This document shows, piece by piece, positions 34,074-46,601 of a DNA stretch of 64,000 bases. The stretch's first letter is position 1, and every line of letters begins with the position of its first letter. The DNA is from Thinopyrum elongatum (Eukaryota > Streptophyta > Magnoliopsida > Poales > Poaceae). Location: positions 16,555,927 to 16,619,926 of the forward strand of contig CM022301.1 in NCBI GenBank assembly GCA_011799875.1, read 5' to 3'. The notes beneath the pieces are model-generated. The model saw only the letters and a program-made list of their open reading frames with translations, did not search any database and had not been told where the DNA came from. Position numbers and translations under genes: made by a program.

Positions 34074-36247
34074 TGTAGGGTAACGCAGCAGAAAACAAAA
34101 ATTTCCGACCTACGCACCAGCCCAGGACCACTATGGAGACTGCATATAAGGTTTGATCATTTTCGTTACCGACTCGTAGCGCAGCGGAAGTAGAGTCGAT
34201 GACGATCGGTGGTGCAGATCCCCGCAGCTAGGATTTACAACCTCCCAACCGCGAGGATGTATCCCCTCGTCTTCCCTTCAGACAGCCCTCCGGGAGGCGG
34301 TCGAACAGTCCCCCGGACGGTGTCGCGGACAGCCCTTCGGGAGGACCTTCGAAACTCGAACGGTCACTCGGACAGCCCTTCGGGAGGACTCACAGAACTC
34401 GGACCGTCACTTGGACAGCCCTTTGGGAGGCATTGTTGAATAGCCCCTCGGGCACTAAGATCGAAACTACGACCTCTCTACAGAGTTGCACACATACGGT
34501 GTCATCTATCCGGCAGGGCTTCGCCGTCCAGAACTAGTTCCCACCGGAACCCAGACAGCCTTTCGGCTCTACGAAAACTCTTTTCGTGGGAGGGAGAGAG
34601 AAGCCAGATCATTGCATGGCACTTGTATGTGAGAAGGGATGAAGGATTGAGCAGCCCCCTCTCCTCCTTATATAGGAAAACCAAGGGGTAGGATGGGCAT
34701 TCAAGAAATACCAAAATACCCATGAAGGAAACTCTTTCCAAGGGCATAAGAGAGAAACCAAAGGACATGTGGAGCTCAAAGGAGGAGCTCCACATGTGGC
34801 CGGCCACCCCCTAGGGGTCCCCCCCAAAGGGGGCTCTCATCCATCCACATCACCTTCTAGAAGCCTTTAGCAAAAGCCCTAAAAGGTGGTTTTCCAAAAA
34901 ATTCCAAAAAGCACTTTCACTATTCACGACGACATTTTTCAGCGTCCGTTTGAACTAAAAATATTTATGAGGGCTTAGAACATTTCCAGTACCCACTAAA
35001 ATAATTTTCAACGCGTTCTGGAACAATTCCAGTTTAGTGATTTCATCTGCGAAAAGCATCTGAAGCGGTTCCGGCAGCCCCGGAACATTTCCGGTTTTTC
35101 TTCCAGAAAATTCCCAGAAGTTTCCAGAATGATTCTGGCATCCTCCAAGAATTATCAGGCATGTGCCGAAACCATTTTGACTTAATGGTATCCCCTGAAA
35201 CAACTTTTCAGTTTCACCGGAACTCATCCGGTGACCTCTCTCTGCGGAACTTTTCCGCTGTCCGAAACTTTTCGGTGTCCGAAACTTTTTCGGTGATTTT
35301 CTCTCAGACTCCCTGTCTAGTATTCAGCAGATAGATGACCCTTAAGCGTGTGACCCTATAGGTTCGGTGAAGTATAGACATGACCTGGAACCCCTTCCGA
35401 TCAATGATCAACATCGGAGCCATGGACACCCATATTGACCCCTATACCCACACGAATGAATATTCGAGTGAACCTCCAGTTGCCGTGTGCTATTCCTATT
35501 GCTTCGCGATATGTTACAAATACCCGAGGTGAGACATGTTGGCATTCCCGTGGATCAACAACTTGTCCACTATGCTAGTTACCTCGTTACCGGTTTTGTT
35601 CTCTTTTCTCGTAACTGTGTTCCGGCATCCCTGTGATCAAATCACCCTGTGTCTGGCCAGACGATGATGGATACCGTAACACCGAGAGGGCCCAGAGATA
35701 TCTCTCCATCGTCGGAGGAGCAAATCCCAATCTTGAGCTATCAAGTTACTTGACATACTTTCCCATGAACCCGTAAGCCGCCGTAATAGCCATCCAGTTA
35801 CGAATGACGTTTAACAAACCCCAAAGTTCATGAATCAAGCATGAAGAAACTCGATACTCTCATGGTCTGAGGAATTATGCAAACGTTAACCATCTCTGTG
35901 TTATTAACCATTAACTTGTGACGAAAGAATCTCATAGCATAACATCAATTTGGGTCGATTCAACACAAATGTTCTGCTAACAATTGTGCCCTCAAAATTG
36001 CCGGCATAGTCATGCCCATGATCAGGAAAACAGGATCATCATGCAATACTTGAGCCAGTCATAGAGGCTTGACTAGGAATACATTTTACCGTTTATTATC
36101 CCACACGTGCACATGAGTTTCCCTCCAAGCCTCGTTTTATTTGTAGACTCGAGAATCATTGCAGTTATAGCATGGAACATAAACCTAATTATGAACAGGG
36201 AGATAATCAATAACATTTATTATTGCCTCTAGGGCATATCTCCTACA
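34074..36247 (-). repeat. 3' LTR of Copia element C (element orientation)
   Basis: On the plus strand it begins TGTAGGGTAACGCAGCAG and ends GGGCATATCTCCTACA. Near 34270-34450 it carries four to five copies of GACAGCCCTTCGGGAGG about 40 bp apart, which are short GC-rich hairpins. It also has GGAACTTTTCCGCTGTCCGAA repeats near 35245-35290. Confidence 0.92.
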
Positions 36248-36262
36248 GACTCCCACTTGCAC
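36248..36262 (-). promoter_or_regulatory. Polypurine tract of Copia element C
   Basis: On the minus strand GTGCAAGTGGGAGTC sits directly against the LTR start TGTAGGAG. It has the purine-rich composition and position of a Copia polypurine tract. Confidence 0.65.
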
Positions 36263-39200
36263 TAGAGTCAATAATCTAGTTAATGCTAATGCACTTTACA
36301 CCTGTGGCACACCTGTGTAAATATGCTTCGCATGTGGTATAGCCTGATGTCCAATGGATCTGACGACTTCAGCTCCGTGTGTCTCTTTGCATATCCTTCG
36401 CATTTTCATGCTTCCACAAAATTCATATTTTGTGTGGACTTGACTTTGTATGTATGTGAATCACAGGTCGAACCTGGATTCCTCAGACTGAGGTATGGAG
36501 CAACTACCTGCAGTAGTGTCCCATTGACAAAAGTCATCTTGGAACCATACTAAGTTCATGAATGAACTATTTGATTCAACATCTTCTTTGTCGCTTAAAA
36601 AGCGGCAACATACTTCGCCTCTGTTATAGAATTCGCCACAGTATCTTGTTTGGAACAATTTCCAACTACCGTGCCACCATATTATGTATTACACAAAACC
36701 CTTTATTTAAATCGAAAATCGCTTGGAGCAATGATGAAGACTGTATCGATGTAACATTTTACAACGAACTCTTCATGATCTCCACTTGCGAGAAAACATG
36801 TCATCAGTGCTACTCTAGCATTCAATGACACTTTTCACTGTTGTCCTATGATCAGTACTTTTGATCACTTTGGTATCTATACTCGCAACACCTTGGGAGT
36901 ATCGGACAAAACTGGTTGTTTTACATACCATGGAATACATGATTAATCCAAACACGAAGGTGTGAGGAATCTCCATCATGTATTTTGCTCATAAGTGTTT
37001 TTGGGACACCGAGTCTTGCAAAAACTCTTTCCATGTGACTTCGGCAAGAATCACTCCTTGGCGTTTTAAATGCTAAAAAGTTTTAGCATCTTGTCAATAT
37101 GTATTTATTGCTTAGCCCCATTAGGTAAATCTATCTCCATAGATCATTATGCCTAATATTGAGGCTATTTAGCCCAAGCACTTCATCGAAAAACTATTTT
37201 CAAATGAAGTCCTAATTCGTGTCAAGAATTTTATTTCCAATTAACAATGTGTCAAGCACACAAGGTTTTTAGAAATATTATTAGGCTCCCACTTACTTTC
37301 TTGAATTACAAGCATCTTCGTTACCCATTGATGAAGTCAAACTCCTTTGACCATTTCATCAAAACACGAAGATTCCGACTCCACTTTGCTCTCTTCTGTC
37401 CATCGCTGGAACTCTGAAGTTTGCACCCTTACTAGCATCCTCTGGACTCACAAAATACCTTGGACTGTAACACATGCAAGTCCTTGGTTTCATTTCCATC
37501 AGATGGAAATCCTTTTGTCATCCCTTGTTTCATATCTCATGATATGAAATTTGTATTAATTGCTAGTTCAACCCGAACTGACCTTAAGCATCGCTACGAT
37601 GAAACAACCTCATCGTAGTCAACTCCTTGAACTTGTTATTTCAACAAGTCGAGATTTATGGATAAAACATTTTATCCATATCAGTTTATAGTTCCATAAA
37701 AGTTCGTTAGACTCTAAGTCGTCTGAAGGGGTCATCAAGATATGATCTTGAATCATTTATATGGAAACTATCTCGGATTATATTGGCATTTAGCCAATCC
37801 CGGAGTCAGGGCCCATCAACGCTTCCTTGTGTATCGTAGGTATACTGTTGTCTAACAACAATATCTCGTCTGCGCACCTGAGAGGTTTGCACGAGCCTTG
37901 CCTACGTGGTTCAGTTGCAAGTTCGACCGAAGTCCATACATTTTATTGTAGAGACTTCCGTATCAGTCGCAGTAGGAAACTCCGGAATCACTTCCAAGGT
38001 TCCTTTCCTTTGACCTGATGACGAAGATACTGGTTATCTCGTCGAGTTGCACTGTCCTCCCACTCACCTTTTGCAAGAACAATTCTCTTTAAAAGCATAC
38101 CATTTTGTGGCAAAAACTTTTGCCTCGGTATAGTGGTGGGGGAATACCCAATGACTTGGGATAACCTACAAAGTAGCACTTGTCTGATTTGGAATATGTT
38201 TGTAACCTTTTACACAAGCCCCATATTCCAAATGTTAAGAAAAGATATAACATGGTTGGGCGTACCATACCATGGTGTCATTTCAACAGACCCGATGGAG
38301 CTCTTTTCAGTGTAAAAGCCGCAGTCTCTAAAGCATCACTCTTTAAAAGGGATAATGGCAAATTTATTTATGCCATCTTTGATCTTACCATGTCATAAAT
38401 GGTTCGATTACATCTTCACGGACTTTCCACTTGCAGTGGTGTTCCGGGAGGTGCAAGTTATGAAACCCCTTTCACAACTCATCAGACATTCGCTAAACTT
38501 GTAACTCAAATATTCTTTTCTGCAATCGAATTGTAGAAACATAATCTTCTTGTTACAATAACTTCTACTTCATATTTGAAAACCTTTTGAATGAATTCAA
38601 AAAATTCAGACTTACGTCTCATCAAGTAAATATCCATATATCTACTTGAGTCATTTCTGAAGATAGATAAATCCACTACATGCAAAAACATTTATCGGAC
38701 TACATACATCAAAATGTATGATCACCAATAAATTCTTTGCTCGTTCCTTATGGCCTGTGAACGGTATTTCAGTCACTTCACTTTTCGAAGGAAAGTTGCA
38801 AGTGTCAGATGATTCAAAAATCAAACGACTTCAAAATCCATCATAATGGAATCTTTCATGCGGGTTTCTCCAATGTGACCAAATGCAGTGCCACACTTGT
38901 GTGGTATTCTTTTAGTCTTGCGACATTTAGCGACAGTGTTATGGATGTATCATTTTACCATCAATATTCATAACATACATCCCATCTTGGATGGAAGTAT
39001 GGCCCTTCATGTTATTCATAATACTGAACAACAATTGTTCTTTTATGAACAACTCTTTTGCAACAAACATTGTGCAATGGGCTAGAGTGTGTAAAACTCT
39101 AAAATGAATTATGAAAGTAAATCCAGAGGTAATACATTATTATCATTATTCATAACATGCATCTCATTCTCAATGAAAGTATGGCCCTTATGTTATTCAT

Positions 39201-41546
39201 AACATCGAACATAAAAAGTTCTCTTATGAACAACCTTCTTGCAAGATTACTTTATGCAAAGGCTAGAGTTTGTAAAACTCTAAATGAATTATGAAAATAA
39301 ATACAGACGGTAATACACCGATGGAAGGTATAGTAACATTTACTATGTTCCCTGTGTATACCTAAACCTCATTCCGGGCTAGTCTTTCAGGCCATAGTAG
39401 TTCTTACATCGAGTTGCAACAGAATGCAATCGAGCGGGTATCTCTATGATTAACTCACAATACCCAAGAATCAGTGATTAACAAATTAATCATAATTCCC
39501 AAGAACTATATCTTTGACTAGCCTTCTATACATCAAAAACTTGTATGACATTCATACATGAGCTGGATATTCCAGTCTTCTTTCTTTCTGCCATTATACT
39601 TCTAACAGTTTAACTTTTAGTATTTCTCCTACTCTCAGAAGAAGCACCCAACTTAAGAGTGGCGTTAGCCCCGGACTTCCTAGGCGTGAAAGTTTCACTA
39701 ACACCCTTCGGACACTTCCTTTCTCTTTAAGTTGTTGTTTTATTCACCTTTCATCATATGACAGGCGTTCTTCTGGATCCCTCTCTTATCAGTCTAATGC
39801 ATAGTAAACTCCTTTACTAATAGTTTGCAAACAAACATTGCTTTGGATATCTCATATCTTTTAGCCTTTGTCTGTCTCTGAAAATAATTTTCAGATTCCA
39901 TGAATATCACATAACTATCCAAACTTTTGAAGTTCGGGTCTCATGGAAGCAAACATATTGCACTTGACTGAAACGGAATTCTAGCTTTTGGATCGAAGGA
40001 CGAGAGTCACATGATCCATAGCATAAGCGAGAGAATACCGAAAGTATGCGATAGGACAAAGTCCTTCTCGGCACTCTTGAGGACAATCCTCACATTACGT
40101 TACCAACTGTAAAGTTTTAACCAGATATTTAACAGCTATTCATTTTTAATAGGGAAGGTGGAAACGCGAGCCATTATTCTACAACTATTATGCAAACCAC
40201 ACTTAGACAGTGTTCATAATTAATTGCACTGAGAATTAAACAAGTTAATTCAACAGTGCGCTCCCACTCAAATCAATATCTCTCATAATTGATTGTGAGT
40301 GATACAAGACCCGCATTTCCATTCAACGCCATTGAACGAGATGAACACTGATGGCGCGAACTTCAATCGGTAGGCAAACTTGCCGATCACATCTCTATGT
40401 GACTCTTGTTCATCTTTCGATGGGCGTGTTCCGAGCTCAGGGAGATCCTTCCAGAACATCAAGACAACCAAGTGATCTTGCTGCGAGGTCTCAACTCACC
40501 CGCCTCACACATCCCTAATCGTTCGTACCCAGGGAGATCCTGTGATACCCCGAAAAGTTAGGTGCCGTGACGGTGCTACACTTGGGAGAACACTAACTAC
40601 TTGATATTTTTGTGAGAGATCACCCTAATAAAAAGCGACTACCGCGCAATCAAGAAGGGTGCATCATAAGGGATAAACATCTCAAGCAATTCATAAAAGC
40701 ATGATATGGTATAGCCCTTTCTGACGGAGAAGTCTTGTATTTCTTCGTCTTCGGCATTCACGTCGATGTTCTCCTTAGCGAAGATTGCCACCACCTTGTT
40801 GATGCACCAGATAATATTGCTATCTCTATAGCTAATAAAATAATGCATTACAACAAGGTTGACACGCAGGTCATTAAAGTGCAATCATATGGCTCCAGCC
40901 ATCATGCCGAATCATGACACGCAGGTCATGTTAATAAATTTACATTATATAGTCATCTCATACATAATCAAATTATTATGAGCACTGCTATACCACATCA
41001 CATGCACATGCAAACCCTCCTGCAAAACCAAGTTAGACGCCTCTAATTGGTTCAAGCAAAAACTTGTTTTACGTGGCTTCTAAGGTTTCGAAACAAACCG
41101 AAGCTACCAACGTCCATCATCAAGTATGATAATTCAAGTCACTAGATTAACAATGCGGGGTGTATGAAGCACGAGATAATAAAATCTTGAACCCCATACT
41201 AAACTTCGTCATACGCATGACCCCCGTGCAGATCATATCTGCATTGCCCTTTTGTCTGCGAAATTTCATCTTTCTTTTTAACTACGGTGGAATTCAATGA
41301 ACTGTTAGCACTTCGTTGATCAATCAGGATCGTGGATTGCCAGAACATTGAAACTCCACCATGCTGTTATCAAGATCAGAAATATGCAAATTCCAGGGAA
41401 GCAACAAGAACATCGGGTAACAGATTTCATCTGCTACCCGCACAAATAATTTTCAGTAATAGAACTCATCTACTACCTAATTATATTGTGCAACACCCAT
41501 ACATCACTATGTATTCTAGATCGCAACCTGCATCTACGCATAGCAC
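36263..41546 (-). pseudogene. Decayed Copia gag-pol remnant
   Basis: No frame longer than about 75 codons survives, but fragments on the minus strand are recognisable. They are a reverse-transcriptase piece ASRSWNLR near 37370-37410, STYIDKMLK near 37080-37100, and an RNase H piece ANSITEAKYVAA near 36610-36645, in the expected order toward the 3' LTR. Frameshifts and stops occur every few dozen codons. Gag and integrase could not be placed. The decay is far greater than the LTR divergence, so the coding region was probably already dead when this copy inserted. Confidence 0.7.
38940..39320. repeat. Tandem duplication of about 180 bp inside Copia C
   Basis: Two adjacent units share ATTCATAACAT(A/G)CATC, GAAAGTATGGCCCTT, TTATGAACAACCTT-type and GGCTAGAGT.TGTAAAACTCT phrases, the second starting near 39138. 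The difference between units suggests an old duplication within the decayed internal region. Confidence 0.75.
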
Positions 41547-41560
41547 GGCTCTTGATGCCA
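41547..41560 (-). promoter_or_regulatory. Primer-binding site of Copia element C
   Basis: On the minus strand TGGCATCAAGAGCC begins one base after the LTR. It resembles the initiator-Met tRNA complement TGGTATCAGAGCC used by Copia elements, with one substitution and one extra A. Confidence 0.65.
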
Positions 41561-41561
41561 C

Positions 41562-43735
41562 TGTAGGGTAACGCAGCAGAAAACAAAAATTTCCGACCTA
41601 CGCACCAGCCCAGGACCACTATGGAGACTGCATATAAGGTTTGATCATTTTCGTTACCAACTCGTAGCGCAGCGGAAGTAGAGTCGATGACGATCGGCGG
41701 TGCAGATCCCCGCAGCTAGGATTTACAACCTCCCAACCGCGAGGATGTATCCCCTCGTCTTCCCTTCAGACAGCCCTCCGGGAGGCGGTCGAACAGTCCC
41801 CCGGACGGTGTCGCGGACAGCCCTTCGGGAGGACCTTCGAAACTCGAACGGTCACTCGGACAGCCCTTCGGGAGGACTCACAGAACTCGGACCGTCACTT
41901 GGACAGCCCTTCGGGAGGCACTGTCGAACAGCCCCTCGGGCACTAAGATCGAAACTACGACCTCTCTACAGAGTTGCACACATACGGTGTCATCTATCCG
42001 GCAGGGCTTCGCCGTCCAGAACTAGTTCCCACCGGAACCCAGACAGCCTTTCGGCTCTACGAAAACTCTTTTCGTGGGAGGGAGAGAGAAGCCAGATCAT
42101 TGCATGGCACTTGTATGTGAGAAGGGATGAAGGATTGAGCAGCCCCCTCTCCTCCTTATATAGGAAAACCAAGGGGTAGGATGGGCATTCAAGAAATACC
42201 AAAATACCCATGAAGGAAACTCTTTCCAAGGGCATAAGAGAGAAACCAAAGGACATGTGGAGCTCCAAGGAGGAGCTCCACATGTGGCCGGCCACCCCCT
42301 AGGGGTCCCCCCCAAAGGGGGCTCTCATCCATCCACATCACCTTCTAGAAGCCTTTAGCAAAAGCCCTAAAAGGTGGTTTTCCAAAAAATTCCAAAAAGC
42401 ACTTTCACTATTCACGACGACATTTTTCAGCGTCCGTTTGAACTGAAAATATTTATGTGGGCTTAGAACATTTCCAGTACCCACTAAAATAATTTTCAAC
42501 GCGTTCTGGAACAATTCCAGTTTAGTGATTTCATCTGCGAAAAGCATCTGAAGCGGTTCCGGCAGCCCCGCAACATTTCCGGTTTTTCTTCCAGAAAATT
42601 CCCAGAAGTTTCCAGAATGATTCTGGCATCCTCCAAGAATTATCAGGCATGTGCCGAAACCATTTTGACTTAATGGTATCCCCTGAAACAACTTTTCAGT
42701 TTCACCGGAACTCATCCGGTGACCTCTCTCTGCGGAACTTTTCCGCTGTCCGAAACTTTTCGGTGTCCGAAACTTTTTCGGTGATTTTCTCTCAGACTCC
42801 CTGTCTAGTATTCAGCAGATAGATGACCCTTAAGCGTGTGACCCTATAGGTTCGGTGAAGTATAGACATGACCTGGAACCCCTTCCGATCAATGATCAAC
42901 ATCGGAGCCATGGACACCCATATTGACCCCTATACCCACACGAATGAATATTCGAGTGAACCTCCAGTTGCCGTGTGCTATTCCTATTGCTTCGCGATAT
43001 GTTACAAATACCCAAGGTGAGACATGTTGGCATTCCCGTGGATCAACAACTTGTCCACTATGCTAGTTACCTCGTTACCGGTATTATTCTCTTTTCTCGT
43101 TACTGTGTTCCGGCATCCCTGTGATCAAATCACCCTGTGTCTGGCCAGACGATGATGGATACCGTAACACCGAGAGGGCCCAGAGATATCTCTCCATCGT
43201 CGGAGGAGCAAATCCCAATCTTGAGCTATCAAGTTACTTGACATACTTTCCCATGAACCCGTAAGCCGCCGTAATAGCCATCCAGTTACGGATGACGTTT
43301 AACAAACCCCAAAGTTCATGAATCAAGCATGAAGAAACTCGATACTCTCATGGTCTGAGGAATTATGCAAACGTTAACCATCTCTGTGTTATTAACCATT
43401 AACTTGTGACGAAAGAATCTCATAGCATAACATCAATTTGGGTCGATTCAACACAAATGTTCTGCTAACAATTGTGCCCTCAAAATTGCCGGCATAGTCA
43501 TGCCCATGATCAGGAAAACAGGATCATCATGCAATACTTGAGCCAGTCATAGAGGCTTGACTAGGAATACATTTTCTTGTTTATTATCCCACACGTGCAC
43601 ATGAGTTTCCCTCCAAGCCTCGTTTTATTTGTAGACTCGAGAATCATTGCAGTTATAGCATGGAACATAAACCTAATTATGAACAGGGAGATAATCAATA
43701 ACATTTATTATTGCCTCTAGGGCATATCTCCTACA
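41562..43735 (-). repeat. 5' LTR of Copia element C (element orientation)
   Basis: Same length as 34074-36247 and nearly identical to it. Visible differences include CCAACTCG for CCGACTCG, GGCACTGTCGAACAG for GGCATTGTTGAATAG, and TTTTCTTGTT for TTTTACCGTT. It is followed by the CCTCC duplication. Confidence 0.92.
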
Positions 43736-45666
43736 CCTCCGCCTCCTCTTGCGCGTGAGGGCACTCCGCCTCCTCCTCTGCCTCCTCCGGCGCGTCGGAG
43801 CACTCCGCCTCCTCCGGCGTGTCAGCGGACTCCGCCGCGCCAGCAACGGAGGAAGAGAGACGGCGCCCCTCTGGCGGCTAGCAGTACAAGAGGCGGGAAG
43901 AATTTCAAATACGGTCCAAGCCTTAAGCCTCTGGATAAGTTACCATATGAGAGGACCGACGAGGAAACCGCGGAAATCAGTGCTGCCGAAGTGGAGGCCC
44001 ATTTTGCACGGAAACCTCCACCTCCTAAGGAAACAATAGATCAGGTGAAAGTGAAGCGCACTCTGCGTGCCCTTAAGCGACCACCACCGTCTTCGCCGCA
44101 ATCCAACTATGAGCGCATTATTGAAAGTACATATAAGGAAGCGGAGCGGTCGGGAAGTACTTGCAGTGCTGCAAGAGAAGCAAAATGAAGAAGTGGGAAA
44201 ACAATTCCCTAGCTCGGCGAACAGGCGAAGCAATCGTGCCCCCCGGTCAAGGTGTCTAGCGATATCGTCGCTAATCATCCGGGGCTACTGCCCGGTACCA
44301 ATCTTGGTGATTACCTGGGCGATGATGTACAGTTTGAAATGTTAGAGACAGTAGAGGTCTTCAGATACGAGCACGGGAAGCCTCTCGTCAAACCTGATCA
44401 TCCTCCTCTAACAACGATGATGCGAAGATTGCATGAATGGTACATGGATACCTGCAGGAAGAGTGGGGCCGACAGTATGTTGCTGAGAATTAAATAGGAG
44501 CACGACCTCGTTGGAACTGAGGTGATGCCTGTTGAATTTGTGGAGTTATTCCAGTTATTCAATCAAGACGCCCTTGACAAACAACTCATGACTTGCTACT
44601 GTCTGTAAGTATTACTTATGTAATTAAGTCTCTATAGCTCAGCTCTTTCATTGCATGTATATATAATTATCCTCACTATATTATGCAGACTGAAGATCGT
44701 TGAATGCAAAAAAGCACAAATCTATGACATTGGGTTCATTAACCCAAATACCATATATGAATGGTCGATTAAAAACAGAGTCGAAGATACAGAGGACAAC
44801 TTGCTACAATCGTTGCTTCGAAATCAAAACAAAGGGAAAATACTCTTTCCTTACAATTTCAAGTGAGTCTTACAGTCTTGTGCATATTCGGTTTCACTTA
44901 CACGAGGTTATAGTAATGTAATTGATGAGTTATGCATGCGTGCGCAGCTTCCACTTTATTCTGATAGAGATTAAGCTTGACCGGGGAGTAGTAACTGTCT
45001 TAGACTCGAGACGAAAAGATCCCAATACGTATGCGGACATAACTGCAATGCTCCAGAAGTAAGTTCAATCGATCATTATTGCTTATTGGTGCGCACCATA
45101 TCATATCGGCAACTTTGTTCATTTCCGGATATCAAGTAATTATTTTTTTTGTTTGGCAGGGTTTGGAAAGAGTTCACCGGAATCGTTCCGGGACTACCGA
45201 GGGAGCTGCGATTTACACACCCGAAAGTAAGTAGTACTAGCTAGTTCTGCGCATTTCCCATTGATTCTAGTTTCATCAATACCATTTATCATGCTTCATT
45301 ATCAGTTTGATTAAACTTTATTCTCGTAAAATGCTTGTGGCAGGAAGGCGGAAATAATTTATGTGGATACTACGTTTGCGAGTTCATCCACAGCGCGACC
45401 TCTCAGCGGGGCTACTCTGACAAACAACATGAAGTACGTAAATGATAATATTCACAATTTTATTTTATTACCATCAATTGTGTTGAGTTTCATTTATATA
45501 TATGTATTGACCCCCTTCTTTAAATTAGATGTGGCAGATGCGGAATGAACTCCTACCACATGATCGTATACGAGCAATTTAAGAGGAATTGGTGGGATTC
45601 TTTCTTGACCACGTCATACATAAAGACGGAGAATACCATGTGGAAATTGAAGCTGACTTTCGGTAG

Positions 45667-46020
45667 ATGATGTCAGGGATCGTAAGATATGTTATATTGT
45701 ATATATGTAGTAGCGTCGGATAGAAATACGTAAACTTGTTGTTCGACCAATCTCGGAGAAAGAGAGGTCACTTCTCTCTGTATATGTTCATGACGATCTT
45801 GTGTAATTAATGGTTCCTTCATTTGCTTAGTAGCATCAAGTTCTCTCTATATGTAGTAACTAGCATCGACCAAGCACGGAGAAAGAGAGGTCACTTCTCT
45901 TTATATGTAGTAGCTATAGCTAACACAATAAGAAACCCCTAATTAAACCATCCAAAACCCCTAATAAACCCCCCCTTTCAAAAAAAAAACAAAAACCCCA
46001 GCGCCTGCGAGCTGCTGACG
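45667..46020. other. 3' flank of the second CACTA gene
   Basis: Likely 3' untranslated and spacer DNA. GGAGAAAGAGAGGTCACTTCTCT occurs twice as a direct repeat about 125 bp apart (about 45760 and 45885). A C-rich/A-rich stretch lies at 45950-45995. Confidence 0.45.
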
Positions 46021-46205
46021 CATGGCAGCCTTTTGGTCCCGGTTGGTGTTATCAACCGGGACTAAAGGTCCTCCTGCCTGGGCGCCCCACAGCGGCCACG
46101 TGGAGCCCCTTCTGTCCCGGTTCGTAAGCGAACCGGGACCAAAGGTTTTGGGCTTTAGTCCCGGATCCAGAACCGGGTCTAAAGGCCCTTACGAACCGGG
46201 ACTAA
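46021..46205. repeat. Right subterminal repeat array of the CACTA element
   Basis: Six or so GTCCCGGTT / AACCGGGAC motifs occur in both orientations, ending close to the right terminal repeat. They mirror the left array. Confidence 0.85.
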
Positions 46206-46601
46206 AGGCCCGTTTTCTACTAGTGCATCCTTTTTCTTTTGACTTTCAATTTTGAATTTTCTATATCGTTTGAACAATAAGTCTAATTTAATTTTTATTT
46301 TCAGATTTGTGTTGCTTGTGAGGAGTCCTTTCAAATAAGATCCATTTTGAATATATTTTAATGGGTTTTTAAAATTTTGTTAAGTTTCAATTGCTGAAAC
46401 TTAGTACGAGCGAATGACAAAATCGCAAATTTCTGAAACTTAAAAATTGGTGTGCCCTCGTGCGGAATCCAACGACTTTGCTGACCGTGAGGCTAATCGG
46501 GAGGCCCGACAAGTTTCAACTACTAAAACTTGATAGGAACAATGACAAATTTAGCAGGTTAAAAAATTTAAACTTAAACTAAGCCCCCTAAAACTTTAAA
46601 G

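Larger units (their letters stand above)
34074..43735 (-). mobile_element. Copia LTR retrotransposon C, young, with decayed coding region
   Basis: LTRs of exactly 2174 bp each are flanked by the duplication CCTCC (34069-34073 and 43736-43740). Orientation is minus: read on that strand the LTR begins TGTAGGAGATATGCCC and ends GCGTTACCCTACA. An iMet-type primer site lies just inside the LTR at 41562-43735. By eye the LTRs differ at about 19 positions, under 1 percent. The insertion point is the CCTCCT-rich proline codon tract of the CACTA second gene. It resembles the Angela-like Copia group of Triticeae, but I do not assign a family. Confidence 0.93.
32257..45666 (+). pseudogene. CACTA second gene: Ptta/En/Spm domain, proline-rich linker, ULP1-like C48 protease; interrupted
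   Basis: Exons by GT-AG and frame are 32257-32496, 32584-34073 joined to 43741-44604 (Copia C sits between), 44689-44862, 44948-45058, 45160-45226, 45344-45433 and 45529-45666. The protein starts MDRDLEQEELFGD with an acidic N-terminus. A Transposase_24-like region follows (DLWTALMANFTLPPEE, KFKGRYEKIRDHWPAFVAYK, TWFFGVGGTLDPETG), then a Pro-rich tract, then a ULP1/SENP-type cysteine protease with His in NFHFILIEI (44952-44954), Asp in VTVLDSRR (45003-45005) and Cys in NNLCGYYVCEF (45362-45364). Defects are TGA at 33502 and 33508, frameshifts near 44150 and 44240, TAG near 44494, TAA at 45580, and the 9.7-kb insertion. By analogy such a protein binds subterminal repeats or removes SUMO-like modifiers. 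Both roles are inferred. Confidence 0.85.
23705..46225 (+). mobile_element. CACTA (En/Spm) transposon, 22.5 kb, with a nested Copia element
   Basis: Terminal inverted repeats are CACTAGTAGAAAACAGGGC at 23705 and GCCCGTTTTCTACTAGTG at the right, ending at 46225. A 3-bp duplication CAT lies at 23702-23704 and 46226-46228. Arrays of the subterminal motif GTCCCGGTT / AACCGGGAC lie inside both ends. Genes in order are a small coiled-coil/membrane-anchor gene, a TNP2 transposase and a Ptta/En/Spm-ULP1 gene, all on the plus strand and all damaged. Without the 9.7-kb Copia insertion the element would be about 12.9 kb, an ordinary size for an autonomous grass CACTA. Confidence 0.93.

Noticed and set aside
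34209..34807. Frames within the Copia LTR, duplicated at 41700-42295
   Set aside because: Identical frames in both LTRs reflect LTR duplication, with no recognisable domain.
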